From assembly GCA_002102555.1 (NCBI GenBank), contig MCFL01000026.1, positions 62,001 through 126,000 on the forward strand: 64,000 bases of DNA, written 5' to 3'. The notes beneath the pieces are model-generated. The model did not search any database. It was not told the origin of the DNA and saw only the letters and a program-made list of their open reading frames with translations. This document shows, one piece after another, positions 25,701 through 36,824 of this stretch. The DNA comes from Catenaria anguillulae PL171. Its lineage: Eukaryota; Blastocladiomycota; Blastocladiomycetes; Blastocladiales; Catenariaceae. A program made the translations under genes and the position numbers. Numbering within the stretch: position 1 is the first letter of the stretch; each line of letters starts with the position of its first letter.

Positions 25701-26100
25701 TGACGACGACGAGGCTGAGAGCGAGGGCGATGGGCTTGGCGAGCCGCCCGGTGACGAGTCGGATGACGCTGGCCGGGGCAGCAGTCAAGAGGACGACGAC
25801 GATGAGGATGATTTTGAGATGCCCGGCGCATTGACGGAGCTGCCGCCCAATTCGCGCATTGGCGACGGAAAGCGGGCTGCAGGCAAGCATCGAAGCAAGA
25901 AGCCTAGTGCGTCCGCCGCCGGCAATGTGGATACCTCATTGGGAACGGGCAACAAGGAAGGTGGTCAGCAAGGTGAAGACGGTGAGTATGACGGTGAAGA
26001 CGAGGGCGGTGAAGGTGAAGAGGAGGAAGAGGAGGAGGAGGATCAAGGCCAGAGTAATTTGGATCGCGTCGCCGAGTTTGCTGCCTTCCCGTACATTTAA
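22765..26100 (+). CDS. PAH1: Lipin-family phosphatidate phosphatase (Pah1/LPIN)
   Basis: Mg-dependent phosphatase converting phosphatidate to diacylglycerol at the ER/nuclear membrane, controlling triacylglycerol and phospholipid supply. Four exons (22765-23566, 23640-23792, 23864-24243, 24313-26100) sum to 3123 nt, 1040 residues, with every junction in phase. The N-LIP domain starts at the ATG (DFYKDINPSTLSGAIDIVV, SPFHVRFGKLQLLRP, VGDAGEAFFV with the conserved glycine). The C-LIP domain has HAD motif SDIDGTITKSD near residue 700 (catalytic DxDxT), then GYQMLYLTSRAIGQA and GFGNRHTDAYSY. The middle is Ser/Thr/Ala-rich and probably phosphoregulated. The last 120 residues are very acidic, with a long Glu/Asp run before AAFPYI, as in yeast Pah1. 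The DIDGT motif and catalytic context look intact. Confidence 0.96.
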
Positions 26101-26320
26101 CTGCTCTTTCGTTTCTGTCGCACTGTTTGAGTTTGTATCAACACCCCAGTTTCTCTTCTTTTTTTCATGTAATCGTAGTGCCATCATAGAGGCTCTCGCA
26201 TGTAAGGAATGCACACAAGTTTATCGAAAGATATACAAGTACAGGGACGGAGTTCAAATCAATGCGGGCAGCCACACAATCAACAAAAGGACACGATTTA
26301 CGATACATGACGACTCGGTC

Positions 26321-27195
26321 TCACACCTTCCTCTTCTTGCCCGAACTGGCCTTGTCTCCACTGTCACTCGGCCTCTTGCCCGCTGCCTTGCCCCTGCTCG
26401 AAACACTCGCTGCCGGTGCCACAGGCGCGTTTGGAATGTCATCGAGCAACTGTCCTGCGGCCTCATCCGTGACAATATCCAACTCCTCGGCCAAATCTGC
26501 TGGCTTGATCGCTTCCAAATTCTCCGTGACTGCGCCCCACATCTCCTTAAACCACCGCTTGCGCTGGACCCACGTGCCGCGATACTTGAACCGCTCGCGC
26601 TCGGCCTCGAGCTTTGCCTCGGGCGTAACTGGCGGCGGGCCTACACGCTCTTGGCCATCGGCCGCCGGGCGCAGTACGTCCAAGCGGGCACACAGGCGGG
26701 CGTGCTGTTCACGCAATTCCGTCACTTGAGCAAGCAGATCAGCCGTGGGTGGCGTCGATGTGACTTGTTGCAGCTGCCGAGTCAAGGTGGCCACTTGCGA
26801 TTGGAGTTCGGGGACGCTGGACTTGAGGTTGGCCAGCTGGATGTCGAGTTCAATCATTTGGTCGGGCGGCGGGCAGTCTTCGTCCCGCTGTTTGGGAAAG
26901 TAGATGGTCGACTTGCCAAATGCCTTTGCCGTGATCTCATCGCGTTCGGCAAGCGACGTCAGGGCCTTGGCGACAGCCGTTTTGGACACGGCGCCCTGCA
27001 GGCAATTGAAGACGTCCGTGGAGCCAAAGGGACGGCCAGAACGTTCGAGAAAGTCGAGGACCGTGGACTCGGCTAAGTGCCATACACCGCAGAGTCAGTG
27101 ATCAGTGAGTCACTCACCTTGGAGCAGCGGAGGAGCAGGAGTGAGTGAGACGCACGATCATCCGACTTGAAGGAGGATGGCTTCTTGGGCGGCAT
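26321..27195 (-). CDS. HOP2: Hop2/PSMC3IP (TBPIP) meiotic recombination factor
   Basis: Partner of Mnd1 that helps Dmc1/Rad51 invade homologous DNA in meiosis. Exon 1 is 27195-27156 (MPPKKPSSF...), the intron 27155-27073 (83 bp, donor gtgcgt), and exon 2 27072-26321; phases agree and give 263 residues (animal Hop2 is ~217). The N-terminal winged helix reads TVLDFLERSGRPF, DVFNCLQ, KTAVAKALTSLAERDEI and KSTIYF. A leucine-rich coiled coil (PELQSQVATLTRQLQQV) follows, then a C-terminal TBPIP helical region (RGTWVQRKRWFKEMW). The last ~45 residues are basic with KRPS and GKKRKV, a likely nuclear signal. An alternative donor at 27117 (gtgagt) looks stronger but leaves the wrong phase. Its 3' end converges on lipin. 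Confidence 0.87.
27104..27114. promoter_or_regulatory. AGTGAGTCACT palindrome in intron 1 of the Hop2 gene
   Basis: Third identical copy of the 11-mer, 81 bp inside the start codon, within the intron. It overlaps the unused-looking donor gtgagt at 27117, so part of its sequence could be splice-related. Confidence 0.3.
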
Positions 27196-30100
27196 GGTGG
27201 CAATGCAGAGTGTCGAAAGTACACCGGTGAGAGTTGAACATGCAATTGCTGACAGTTTCAGTGACGGTACTGACGCTGACTGCTTTCATTCATCGAGCAT
27301 CTTCACGAGGTGGTAAATCTTGACATGGTAACGCCCTGAACAACACGGCGGCCATGGAAGACAGGACGGTACTGTTCGTTTCAGTTCGAGAGTTTTATCG
27401 CCTCATTGAAAACTCTGGCAGGTTCACGCTACACTATCTCAAGTTCCCACTTTGATCCCGAGCCACTCTGCCATCTTGCCACGTCGAGTTGCGCAAACGG
27501 AGGACACAACTGCGACACCTCTAGACCACCAGGGCATGCCGTCTCGTGACCCCGGCGAGGCCCTCGTAGCGAGGCACACCTCGAGCCAAAGCCCAGTTCA
27601 CAAGTGCATCGATCCGGCCAAGGATCACATGGACATACAATTCGGCAATGCGTGCGTTCGACTCCCAAGTTGGCCTTTTCCTTCATGGGAAACGCCCGCA
27701 TGCTCGGATGTGTTGTCAGTTCAGATGCGAGTCGATTGCAAGAATGGGAAATTAGGCAATCCAGCACTTGACAAGATGGTTGTTCCCACCCCTCACTCCT
27801 CCATTTCAACAGGATGTGGACTGCTGTGATAAGTTGGATCATGACGCCCTGGGTCCTGAAATCTCGACCGTTGTGGGCGGGCGGATACCGGAAGCAACGG
27901 GGTGGTCCTAAACCTATTGCCTAAAACGAGTGTAAGGCGGCAAGCGAGGTGCTGGGCGAAGGAGTACCTAGGATAAAGCAAGGCATGATGAGCGATGATG
28001 GAATCAAGTGACCCACCCCGCGGACACACTTCCTGCGTCTGACCCTCAAGATCGTCAGCGCCCATCCACTCACGTTTGTCCAAACTCGTCCGTGGACTCC
28101 GTTAGCACCCTTGTCGAGTCCCGCGTCCTCCATTCGACATGGACCGCGGGCAACAAGCTATACTTGCCCTACTCAACATCAACCAAGTAATCGTCACTGC
28201 TGAGCACCGGCCTGCAATCGTACATAGGGCAACCGGTACCTCCGTCGCGAGTGCCTTGCCGCTTTCTCTTATTTTGCCTCACACTGGACACATTCCTCCA
28301 CCGCGCTGAGATAATGACAACGCTGTTCTTATCATTTACTTGATTGGCATCCGTCCTGGGCTTGTTTTCGGCGACGGCCAACTCGACCCAGGTGACACTG
28401 CCCGACGTGAGCGAGCATGACAATCCCGCCGACGAGGCCGACGCGAGCGCAACGCAAGCCATGGACGCGACCATGCCCGTGTCAAGTATTCCAGCAGCAA
28501 GCGCTGCATTCAAGCCCAAGGCGACCATGGAACCGCCAGCGCTAGCACCCAGCGATGCGCACGCGTATACATCTTCTACGCACGTCCCTTTGCCGCAACA
28601 CACTACACGAGTCGGTCATGGCGGGGGCCGTGTCCAGGGCTCTGGCAGCGGCCATACCAGCTGTCGCGATGCGTCCCCCAAAGGTACGACTATGCGCGTG
28701 TATCCCGAGAGCAAGGTCATGAGGGTAGCGGGTAGCGGTACTGCTGGCTCTGGCATTGTAGTGTCGGTATCGGCGCCCCCAGAGAGCCCGCACCGGACGG
28801 CGGGATTAACCCTTTCATAGACGAATTTGGCCGGCATTGCCAAGTCGATCATGTTGAAATGGTTGTATGCATTCATGTGGCTTCTGCTCGACGCACACCC
28901 GAACTTCTTCGTTTCTTTGTTCGATCATGTTCATATGTACATTCCACTCATTGCTACTCTCCATGCGCGCCCGATCTGACCAAAGCACCTACTACGGACT
29001 AGGTTCCAGCAACCAGGCGTCCAAGTGTAGGTAGTGCATTGAGCTCATCAGGTTGGCGAACACGGAGATTGCATTAAAGTGTGAATGAGTTCGAGTAAGC
29101 ATATTCTGCCGCAACTGGACAGGAAACAGTAACATGGGAGTCGACCAAACATCGGTGATTTCGTGTCCATGCATCCGAGAGACGGCCGCTCGCACAGATC
29201 TTGCATCGCGTCTTGGTCAAGTATGTAAGGATGAAAGGGTGAGCTAGTGTCACTCATACTTGGGATTTGAGCGATGGCAGATAGCGAACATGATGAATCG
29301 TAAGGCGACCGTTGCCGCGTTGGATGAGTACTTCACGTTGCTTTGGAAGCTCCAAATTGTCCTCCGAGCCAGTCATAGCGGATAGAGTGATGAGCACAGC
29401 TCAGACGATTCGATTGCTGGCGGCCTGGCTGGCTTCATTGTGAGAGATAGGAGTTGGTAGTGTCATATAAACTGGAGTGCAAACATGCGTATTATAATTA
29501 TGTACTACCGCCGCTTGCTTGTCAACCACGTCCGCTTCTCGAATGGGTGTTTGTTGCTGCCACAATTGGGCAATAGGCCTTGCTTGTCATCATGGTTGGC
29601 GAACGGTCCAAACCAGCCCAGGAACAAGCATGAACGCTTCAGCCTTCTCCCGCTCATGTGGGGCGTCTGGAAACCGAGTCCAGAAATGGTCGCGAGCCGC
29701 AGTCTCTCACTGACAAGCCCAACTCTATCACCACTCTATCACCCTCTATGATGTCTTCGCATTTTGCGTCTGTTGAGTGACTTGCGTCGATCTTGAAGCT
29801 GCAGGCTGCCTTCATCGAGTGAGCTGACGAGCTGCAGATTGAGACGCCACCGTGGGAAAGATTCCAGACGCGTCCAAGCCTCCAACCATTGACAGACGAT
29901 CATTGCCCGCATTCATGAGTCCATCCAACCAGCCAATGACCAACATGGTCCAACTCAGCACTAACCATGCACTCGCCTCTCATGCTTTGCATTCCCTAGC
30001 ATCATTTGGGTACTGGGCCAAATCCAGACCGTTTCCAGTCAAAACCGCAGCAGCGCCCCCCCTCAATCCAACTCCAGTTCCAATCGTTTATTTCTTGCTC

Positions 30101-30394
30101 TGCTCTTTCGACAATTTTGCATTTTGCATTTCATTTCAAAGTCTGGCCTGGCGCCGTCGACCACCTCCCTCTCTCTCTCTCTCTATCGTCCATCGTCCCG
30201 TACCGACCCGAAGCTTGACGCTTTCGCACACGGTATTCCATTAACCCGAAGCTGGTCCTTCCCGTCACCAACCATTCAAACCACCGACGACACCTGTGCT
30301 GTGCACTCCAATCGACGACTGATTCTCGCTCACGCCTCGACGACGAAGGTCGCTTGCCCAACTCCACTCACACAATCCACTCTCCTCCAACATC
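27196..30394. other. 3.2 kb gene-poor region
   Basis: No protein I recognise on either strand. The best open frame is plus 28344-28820 (Ser/Ala/Thr-rich, starting from a non-ATG codon; first part SVLGLFSATANSTQVTLPD). It has an equally long antisense frame at 28169-28603, so I do not call it. The rest holds short frames only. A (CT)n run sits near the 3' end, upstream of the next gene. Confidence 0.5.
30169..30184 (+). repeat. (CT)8 microsatellite
   Basis: Perfect CT dinucleotide run, about 210 bp upstream of the start of the small membrane-protein gene. Pyrimidine tracts of this kind are common in fungal promoters and 5' UTRs. Confidence 0.8.
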
Positions 30395-30879
30395 ATGGGT
30401 CAACTCATTTGGTCACTTTGGGGCAACTACATGGCGCTCACGTCGGCAGCAGGTCCGTTTTCACCTCGAGTATTCATTGTCCAGTGTCTTTCTGATCCCA
30501 TCATCTCACCTTGACGCTCTTTTTCAAATCAGCCATCATGGACGGTGGCCTCTGGTCCATCCTCTACAACTACCCAACGGTTGACCAGCTCCGTGGTCTG
30601 CCCATCTACAACGGCGTATCATGGCCTGGAATGCTGTCCATGATCTTTGCCCTCGTCACGGTTGCTTTCGAACGTTCGCTTCGCCCGCCCGTCGGGTTGC
30701 GCGCCGTGTTTTATTTGATTGTTTCCTTGATTGGCTTCCTGCAATTTTCGACCGTGGTCGGTGCCCAGTGCTACTTTTGCACATCGATTGTATTCATGAC
30801 TGCGGCGTTCAAGGGTGAGACGGGCGAGTTGGATGAGGACCGAAAGATGGTCGCGGAGCAGAACCGAGGAGTAGCATGA
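30395..30879 (+). CDS. Small four-helix membrane protein (DUF7727-like)
   Basis: Two exons (30395-30452 and 30533-30879, 80-bp intron with acceptor tcaaatcag) give 134 residues. The protein opens MGQLIWSLWGNYMALTSAA and has about three to four hydrophobic segments (WPGMLSMIFALVTVAF, AVFYLIVSLIGFLQF, FCTSIVFMTAAF) before a short acidic tail. The MG-L-W---G-Y--LT opening and overall plan resemble a conserved fungal family of small multi-pass proteins (DUF7727), function unknown. I recall this family only roughly, so the name is tentative. The splice phase (g|cc) and hydrophobic pattern support a real gene. Confidence 0.6.
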
Positions 30880-31404
30880 GGTCGATGCATGTGTTTTTTT
30901 CCCATTTTCATTTTGGTTACCCCAGTCTTGTTCTTTGGTTTGTGTCCTCTCCGAGTCTTCGACGCTCTCTGTCGCTTGTCCATAACTCATTCCCACGCCG
31001 TCCACCCATGCCGACTTTCCTCATGTTTGCCTAAACATGTCCCCTCACCTTTTGTTCTCCCCCTGCACATATTCTTTCTTGCTCCCCATCTCAATAGCCT
31101 CTGTTGCACGGGTCAATGGTGTATGAATACACATGTTTCTACGATCCTCATTTGATGGACTGGCGAAAGTTTTTGCCCACCAGCCAGCGTTATCCAGGTT
31201 CCCTTCAGTTGCCATTGGCTTGTGGCCACTGACTCTTCCAGTGCATTTCTTCACGCTTTCATGACCCACCCCTGCTCTCATTCATTGCCGGATAAGAGTT
31301 AAGAAGGGTCTTCCCACGTCCTTCTGTTGACGCATCGTGCCCTGTTCCAGAACATATCCGGAACTCTCCATTGCTTTCCGCTTCAAATTCGCAATCATTA
31401 CATC
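30880..31404. other. Intergenic, no gene seen
   Basis: The 525 bp lie between two plus-strand genes. They are pyrimidine-rich with no convincing frame, and presumably hold the 3' UTR of one gene and the promoter of the next. Confidence 0.5.
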
Positions 31405-33357
31405 ATGTATTTTCGAGGAGTGACCCAGTGTATGCGCAATGCATCCCAGCGCATTGTCATGGCCACCATGTCTACTCGCGCATCCATGATCTCCTCCCGG
31501 ACTTCTGGCCGCTCGACTACTTCCGCCACCGACAACCTTGCAATGATGGGCAACAGCCCAGGCAGCCTCAGCAGCAGGTCAAGCTCCCGAGCCAGCAGCG
31601 GCAGCAGCAGTAGTAACGGTAGCGGGCACCGCAGTCGGTCCTCGCTCAACCACCGGCACTGGCGCCATGTTGCCGACGCCGAATCCGTGCCCGTGGGCGC
31701 CACCAACATCCGAGTCATGAGCTACAATGTCCTCGCCGACAACCTGCTGTGGCGCAACCGGTATCTGTATGGCGCTAATACTCCCCGCGATCACCTCGAC
31801 TGGGACAAGCGGTTCCAGCTGATTCTTTCGCACATTGTCGCCCACCGCCCCGACGTGGTTTGCCTCCAAGAAGTCCACCACGAGCACCTGTTGAGCAACT
31901 TTCTTCCAAGTTTGCGCCCGCTTGGCTACGAGTACCACTACACTGCTCGGTCGCTCACCAACGACACACACGAAGACGGCCTCGCCACCTTTTGGCTGCG
32001 TGACTTGTGGACCCCACTTGTACCGCCTCAATCTGTCGCCTACAACCTCAATGCCTTTCTTGACCGTGACAATGTCGGTCAAATCGTCGCTCTCCAATCC
32101 CCGGCGCACGCAAAGGAAGGTCTCCCGCCGCCCACACTCTTGATCGCCAACACACACCTCCTCTTCAATCCGAAACGTGGATCGATCAAGCTCGGCCAAG
32201 CACACTACCTCCTGTCGCAAATCGACAAGGTCTACCACTCGCTTCCCATCCAGACCTGCGGCGTCCCGCCACTTATCGTGTGCGGCGACTTCAACTCGAC
32301 GCCCCACTCGACTTGCCTCGACTTTCTCCTCTCTGGCGTCGCCGACATGAGCGTCCCCGAATCCAATCTCTCGGGCCAACACCTCGCCGGTGGCGTCGGA
32401 TCCACGCAATCTGCCGACCTTCCGCACTTGCTCACGCCCGCCATGACCACCGAAGAATCCACCACGATCCGCGAATGGAAAGCCCCAAAGTACCTCGTGC
32501 ATCCAATGGACCTGGCGTCGGCATACCCTTTGACCTCGCTCGACCGCCGCGTGTCGAGCGTCACGCACCGCGGCCGCGACTGTGTTGACTATGTGCTGTA
32601 CGGATCATACCAGGGGAACCCAATGGCCAAATCGGACTTGTCGCCCACGGACACCCCGCAATCCGTGCATCCGCACAGGTGGGTGCCCAGCGACTGGGGT
32701 TTGCCGCTGGGCGAGCCGCCAAAGACGTTTATTCCGCCGCCGCCGCCACCACCATTGTCGAGAAAGGCCAGGAAGCGGTTGCTCGCGCTGCAGATGGAGG
32801 CGAGCGCGAACCAGGCGTGGGGTAACGATACGACCGTGGATGCAGCCACAAGCCCTAGCTCTGGGGCGGGAGTTGTGGATCAAGCCGGTGGCGGGTGGGT
32901 CGATTCATTTACGAGTGGCGATGGGAGCATGGATCAGGGTCGGTGGGGAGACTCATTCACAGCCACCGCCTATGCTGGAAATACATGGAACGACGACGCA
33001 GCAAGCGGTGCCGGCAGATCAGATCCGTCAACCAGTTCCTCGTCAGCGGCGGCGGCCGTCGCCAAACCAGCACCAGCAACCCTCGCGCCTGCGATGGTGG
33101 ACGAGCCTGTCAACCTGGACGAGTCGCAATCCTGGACCCCTGGCCCCGACTGGCATCTCATTGTGCGCTCGGCAGGCTTGCGCGGCCGTTGGCAATTGCT
33201 ACCTGTGCGCGTGCTGTCTCTGCCGCACGTCAAGAGCGCGCAGCCCATCCCGAGTGCTGAAGAAGGCAGTGATCATTTCTCGGTGGTGGTGGATTTCGCG
33301 TACGTGTGGGAACGCGCAGAAAAGAGGAAGGTTGCGGATGGGTGCTGTGTACAATGA
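31405..33357 (+). CDS. Angel/CCR4-type endonuclease-exonuclease-phosphatase protein
   Basis: Single-exon protein of 650 residues from the ATG at 31405. The EEP fold is clear: SYNVLADN, VCLQEVHHEHL (metal-binding Glu), ATFWLRD, LLIANTHLLFNPKRGSIKL (the Angel/Ngl signature), VCGDFNSTPHS and the final GSDHFSVVVDF with the catalytic His. The family comprises Mg-dependent 3' exonucleases on poly(A) or cyclic-phosphate RNA ends (Ccr4, Angel1/2, Ngl1-3). The first ~40 residues are basic and Ser/Arg/Met-rich with no acidic residue, compatible with a mitochondrial presequence as in Ngl1. A Pro/Gly/Ser/Ala-rich insertion of about 200 residues (near 32.7-33.1 kb) splits the core between GDFN and SDHF. 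Substrate cannot be told from sequence. Confidence 0.85.
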   Translation: MYFRGVTQCMRNASQRIVMATMSTRASMISSRTSGRSTTSATDNLAMMGNSPGSLSSRSSSRASSGSSSSNGSGHRSRSSLNHRHWRHVADAESVPVGATNIRVMSYNVLADNLLWRNRYLYGANTPRDHLDWDKRFQLILSHIVAHRPDVVCLQEVHHEHLLSNFLPSLRPLGYEYHYTARSLTNDTHEDGLATFWLRDLWTPLVPPQSVAYNLNAFLDRDNVGQIVALQSPAHAKEGLPPPTLLIANTHLLFNPKRGSIKLGQAHYLLSQIDKVYHSLPIQTCGVPPLIVCGDFNSTPHSTCLDFLLSGVADMSVPESNLSGQHLAGGVGSTQSADLPHLLTPAMTTEESTTIREWKAPKYLVHPMDLASAYPLTSLDRRVSSVTHRGRDCVDYVLYGSYQGNPMAKSDLSPTDTPQSVHPHRWVPSDWGLPLGEPPKTFIPPPPPPPLSRKARKRLLALQMEASANQAWGNDTTVDAATSPSSGAGVVDQAGGGWVDSFTSGDGSMDQGRWGDSFTATAYAGNTWNDDAASGAGRSDPSTSSSSAAAAVAKPAPATLAPAMVDEPVNLDESQSWTPGPDWHLIVRSAGLRGRWQLLPVRVLSLPHVKSAQPIPSAEEGSDHFSVVVDFAYVWERAEKRKVADGCCVQ

Positions 33358-34672
33358 TGATTTTGTGTTGGGCGTGCGAATGAATTGAATGTGCCTTTGA
33401 GCAGAGATTGCATTGCATGGTCAGCGCTCGAGTTCCGCGTCGTTCTATCCAAGTCCGGTGGGTCGCTTTCACATGACGCCGTCAATATCGCCATTCACAC
33501 GCTGGCGAGGAACCATTCAACATGCGGCGCTCTTCTACGCATGAAGCTCGGGGTGCCTTATTCGAATTCTCTTCCTCGTTGAACACGGTGTCCTCGCTGC
33601 CCCAACACCACTCGAGTCGGAATTTACTACAACCCGCGGGAGAGAGCCTTGGAAGTTAAAGTGATGAGTGACAGGTGGCAGGAAAGACCTGGCTCTGCAT
33701 GCAGCCTGGGCCGCACCAGCCTTTGAATTTTGTTAAAGAAGGCCAGCCAGTTCACCGAATCGTGTTCAAAATGGCGAAATGTACAAAAGTAGACCTGTGG
33801 TGGGCGCACGCTTCAGACTGGGCGTTGTGCGTTTGAATCGACGCGTTTTGTGGGCGAGCGCCTCGCGTCTTGTTCGCACCAGTGTCCATAAATGCACATT
33901 TCGGAGTCGCTCAGCAGCTTGCTGAGTGACCTTTCCCTTTTCTTCGGGCGGCGCCCAAATCGATTCACGTCGACAAAGCCATTCATGCAGGATATCGCCC
34001 AAGAAAATCAAAACCGAACGAGGGCGTGACCGGCAGCGCCCTGCGGAATGGATTGCTCATCATGATCCGATCATGGTACATGTGGTTTTCGCTGGGCGCG
34101 ACAGGGATACTGGTGTAGCAAAAGTCCAGTTTATTGGCGCTATCAATTTACGCCGGAGTGTGCAAGCGGTTATTATGGCGACAATGTTCCGTTGCTTGTG
34201 AGAGCGGTTGGCGATATGCCCGGTAGGTTGGCTCGAGCGTTCAAGTGACGATACTCCGGCAGCAGCACTAGATCATCGCACTCGCAAACGAGAGTCATCA
34301 AGCGATTCCAAAGTGGATGGTGTGCAGGGCTGATGTGCAAAGCTCGGCGGTTGCCGCGCCCGTGCACAAAAACTAATGGTTTGGGTGGGTCCCGAGAGCT
34401 CTGGCTCGCTTTGTTGACCAAGACCCACCGAGCAAGGCTGGGTCCACCTTCAACCACAAATAAATACGCCAGGCCCCCCTTCCCTCATGCTCTTGATCTT
34501 TCAAATCGTCCTTCGTCATCTCTCTCCCTTCACATGCTTAATCCGCTCTCGTTGAGAGGCTTTCCTTCATTGCACCCATCTCTCATAAGTCCTTGTCTGG
34601 GACTTGTCATCCGATAGACCTAATCGCCGCTGCCCTTCTTGAGCGTCTCATTTTGCTTTGCTTTCCGCCATC
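33358..34672. other. 1.3 kb intergenic, no gene seen
   Basis: Short frames on both strands without recognisable motifs or codon pattern. The pyrimidine-rich last 200 bp probably hold the promoter and 5' UTR of the first UNC93-like gene. Confidence 0.5.
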
Positions 34673-36380
34673 ATGCCTCAATCCGAAAAGCACCAGCACT
34701 CCCCAAGTCACCTTGACGATCAAAGTGCGAGCTCGTCGAGCTCGGGCTCCGGCACGCCTGCTGAACCGACCAGGAAGAAAGAGGACCGCGCGGCTGTCCT
34801 TCGCGCAGCATGGTTGGGCGTGGGCATTTTGCTTGTCATTACAGCCTTGTATGTTGTCTTGGTCTCGCAGCTCTGCTCGTGTCTCGCTCTTTCACTAACA
34901 ATGGACCTGCCACCTGTCAGTAACACGGCACAAGGATATGCAACCACCCTCTACCCCGGTCAGGGGTTCAACGCATTGGCCGTGACGTACACGGCCTACA
35001 TCTTTAGTTCCATCGGCACCCCATTCCTCACCAGCAAGTTTTCCGCCGGGTCCATCCTTTTCGTGGGAGGCCTTTTGCACGCCGTGTTCATTCTCGGGTT
35101 GCTCTGGGGCTCCGTCTCCATGTTTGTTTGTGCATTCATGGGTGGACTCGGTATTGGATTCCTTTGGATCACTCAGGTACGCACAACGTTCCCATTCCGC
35201 TTTCCCTTGAATGCTACTTGCCCTTGCATTGACCCTGACTGTCTCGCCTTCATCCACACATAGGGCTTTTACGTGACCAACACAGCCTCAAGTTTCGACG
35301 TGCCCATTGGTCGCGTCACCAGTGTCTTTGTAACCATCGCCACCGCCAACCTGCTCGCCGGAAACGGCGTTACCATCGTCATGCTGCAGCTCGGTGCATC
35401 CATGAACACGGTCCTCCTCGTCATGGCCTCCATCGCCGCCGCCGGCGCGCTCATGCTCTTCTTTATTCCGCGCCCGTACCCAACCAACTCGCCGATTGCA
35501 GCCGCTGCCGCCACGGACCCGCCCTTGCAACTCGGCACTCAGCTTCGCGCAATGGCAGCCATGGCTGTGCGCCGGCCCATGCTCGATGCCGTTCCGCTGA
35601 TCTTGTTTCATGGCGCTTTGGGCACTTTTGCATTTGGCAACTTCCCGCAGTTCTTGCCAAAGAATTCGCCAAGCTCGCTGCTTCCTTCCATGTTCATCGC
35701 CTTCGGGCTAATCGGGACTCTGATGACCCCGCTGTGGGGCAAATTGTATGACAGAAAGGGCCTGGGGCCGCTCGTGGCTGCGTTTTTGGGTGTAGCGTTG
35801 ACGACGTGGGCGTTGACGTACTGGTGCATCCTGGGAGGCGCCAAGACGCCAAAGCCGATTTGGGTTGCCGCCATGGGAATGGTCGGCGCCCTGGACAACA
35901 TTACCAATTGCACAATCAACTTTAGTCTGTCGAAATGGGTATTTTTTCCGCACTTCGTAGTTTGTCTCGCACCGTCCCAGTTGTCTCACATCCGTTGATC
36001 ACGTCCAACAACCAGTTCCCATCTGGCCAAGACTCATCCACTGCCTTTGGCGTGTACCGCCTGGTATGTCCCCGACGTTTATTCATGACATAAGGCTGGT
36101 TTACTCATCCTTGCGCTCTCGATTATAGATCTTTTGTCTCGGCTTTGTCTCGCTGTCGCTCATCAGCAACTCCGGCGTTTGGCAAATCATCCTTGCGCTC
36201 AACCACATTCTCGTTGTTGCCGCCGTTATTTCCTTTACACTCCGCATCCGCTCGGGCCGTGAGCAGCAGCAAAACAAGCAAGCTGCGGAAGATGCGCCCG
36301 ATGCCAGTCGCGCGGAGCCGCCGATTCCTCCTCCCAAGCCTGCCGGGCATGGCTCGTACAAGGAGTCGTCTGCAGTGTGA
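34673..36380 (+). CDS. UNC93-like MFS membrane protein, array copy 1 (five exons)
   Basis: Polytopic protein of the UNC93 branch of the major facilitator superfamily; substrate unknown. Exons 34673-34848, 34921-35176, 35264-35938, 36016-36063 and 36129-36380 (introns 72, 87, 77 and 65 bp) sum to 1407 nt, 468 residues, all in phase. Signature text after the first helix is NTAQGYATTLYPGQGF; further hydrophobic helices include ILFVGGLLHAVFILGLLW and VPLILFHGALGTFAFGNF. The inter-helix loop WGKLYDRKG matches the MFS DRxG pattern. The N-terminal ~45 residues are Ser-rich and cytosolic, and the tail is hydrophilic and Pro-rich. It is first of three tandem paralogues and the only one keeping four introns. 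Confidence 0.88.
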
Positions 36381-36824
36381 GACTGCTCGAGCTGCTTCAG
36401 TTGAACGAATTGCTTTTTGATTGCCAGATGTATTGTCTCATTTTTTGCTGTCTGATAAATATGGACATTGCCGCATGCGTTCCTCATCATCAGGGACAAT
36501 AATCAGCCTGCTCAGACTGCATCATGGGTGTCCGGAAAGACAAGGCGCGTGCATGAGACACGGCCATTTTTAACAACGAGTCGCAGCAAACCACCCGGCA
36601 CAACTAACTTTGCAGTCTGCACATCACGAGTACATTTTTCGAAATGGAATATCCGGCTATAAGGAGCGCCCGAGTGAGGACTTGTGGCCGTCGTGCGCAG
36701 CAGTATGGAGCTGTCCAACCTCCTGTCAATGTCAGGCTTCCAGCATAAAGACGGAGTCTGTACCTCATGAGGGCAGGCACAATTGAAAGTACACAACACA
36801 TGAATCGCACTTCTTAATTGCACA
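36381..36824. other. Spacer between UNC93-like copies 1 and 2
   Basis: 444 bp, no coding signal recognised. It presumably holds the 3' end of copy 1 and the promoter of copy 2. Confidence 0.5.

Noticed and set aside
27073-27117. A 45-bp intron in the Hop2 gene using the strong gtgagt donor
   Set aside because: It leaves the wrong phase for the winged-helix exon; the gtgcgt donor at 27155 gives a correct 83-bp intron.
28169-28820. Overlapping long frames on both strands near 28.3-28.8 kb
   Set aside because: Both are Ser/Ala-rich, mirror each other, show no domain, and the plus frame begins at a non-ATG codon; a typical GC-rich antisense shadow.
31579-32568. Minus-strand 329-codon frame opposite the Angel-type nuclease
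   Set aside because: It is antisense to catalytic motifs of a conserved enzyme; no independent similarity.
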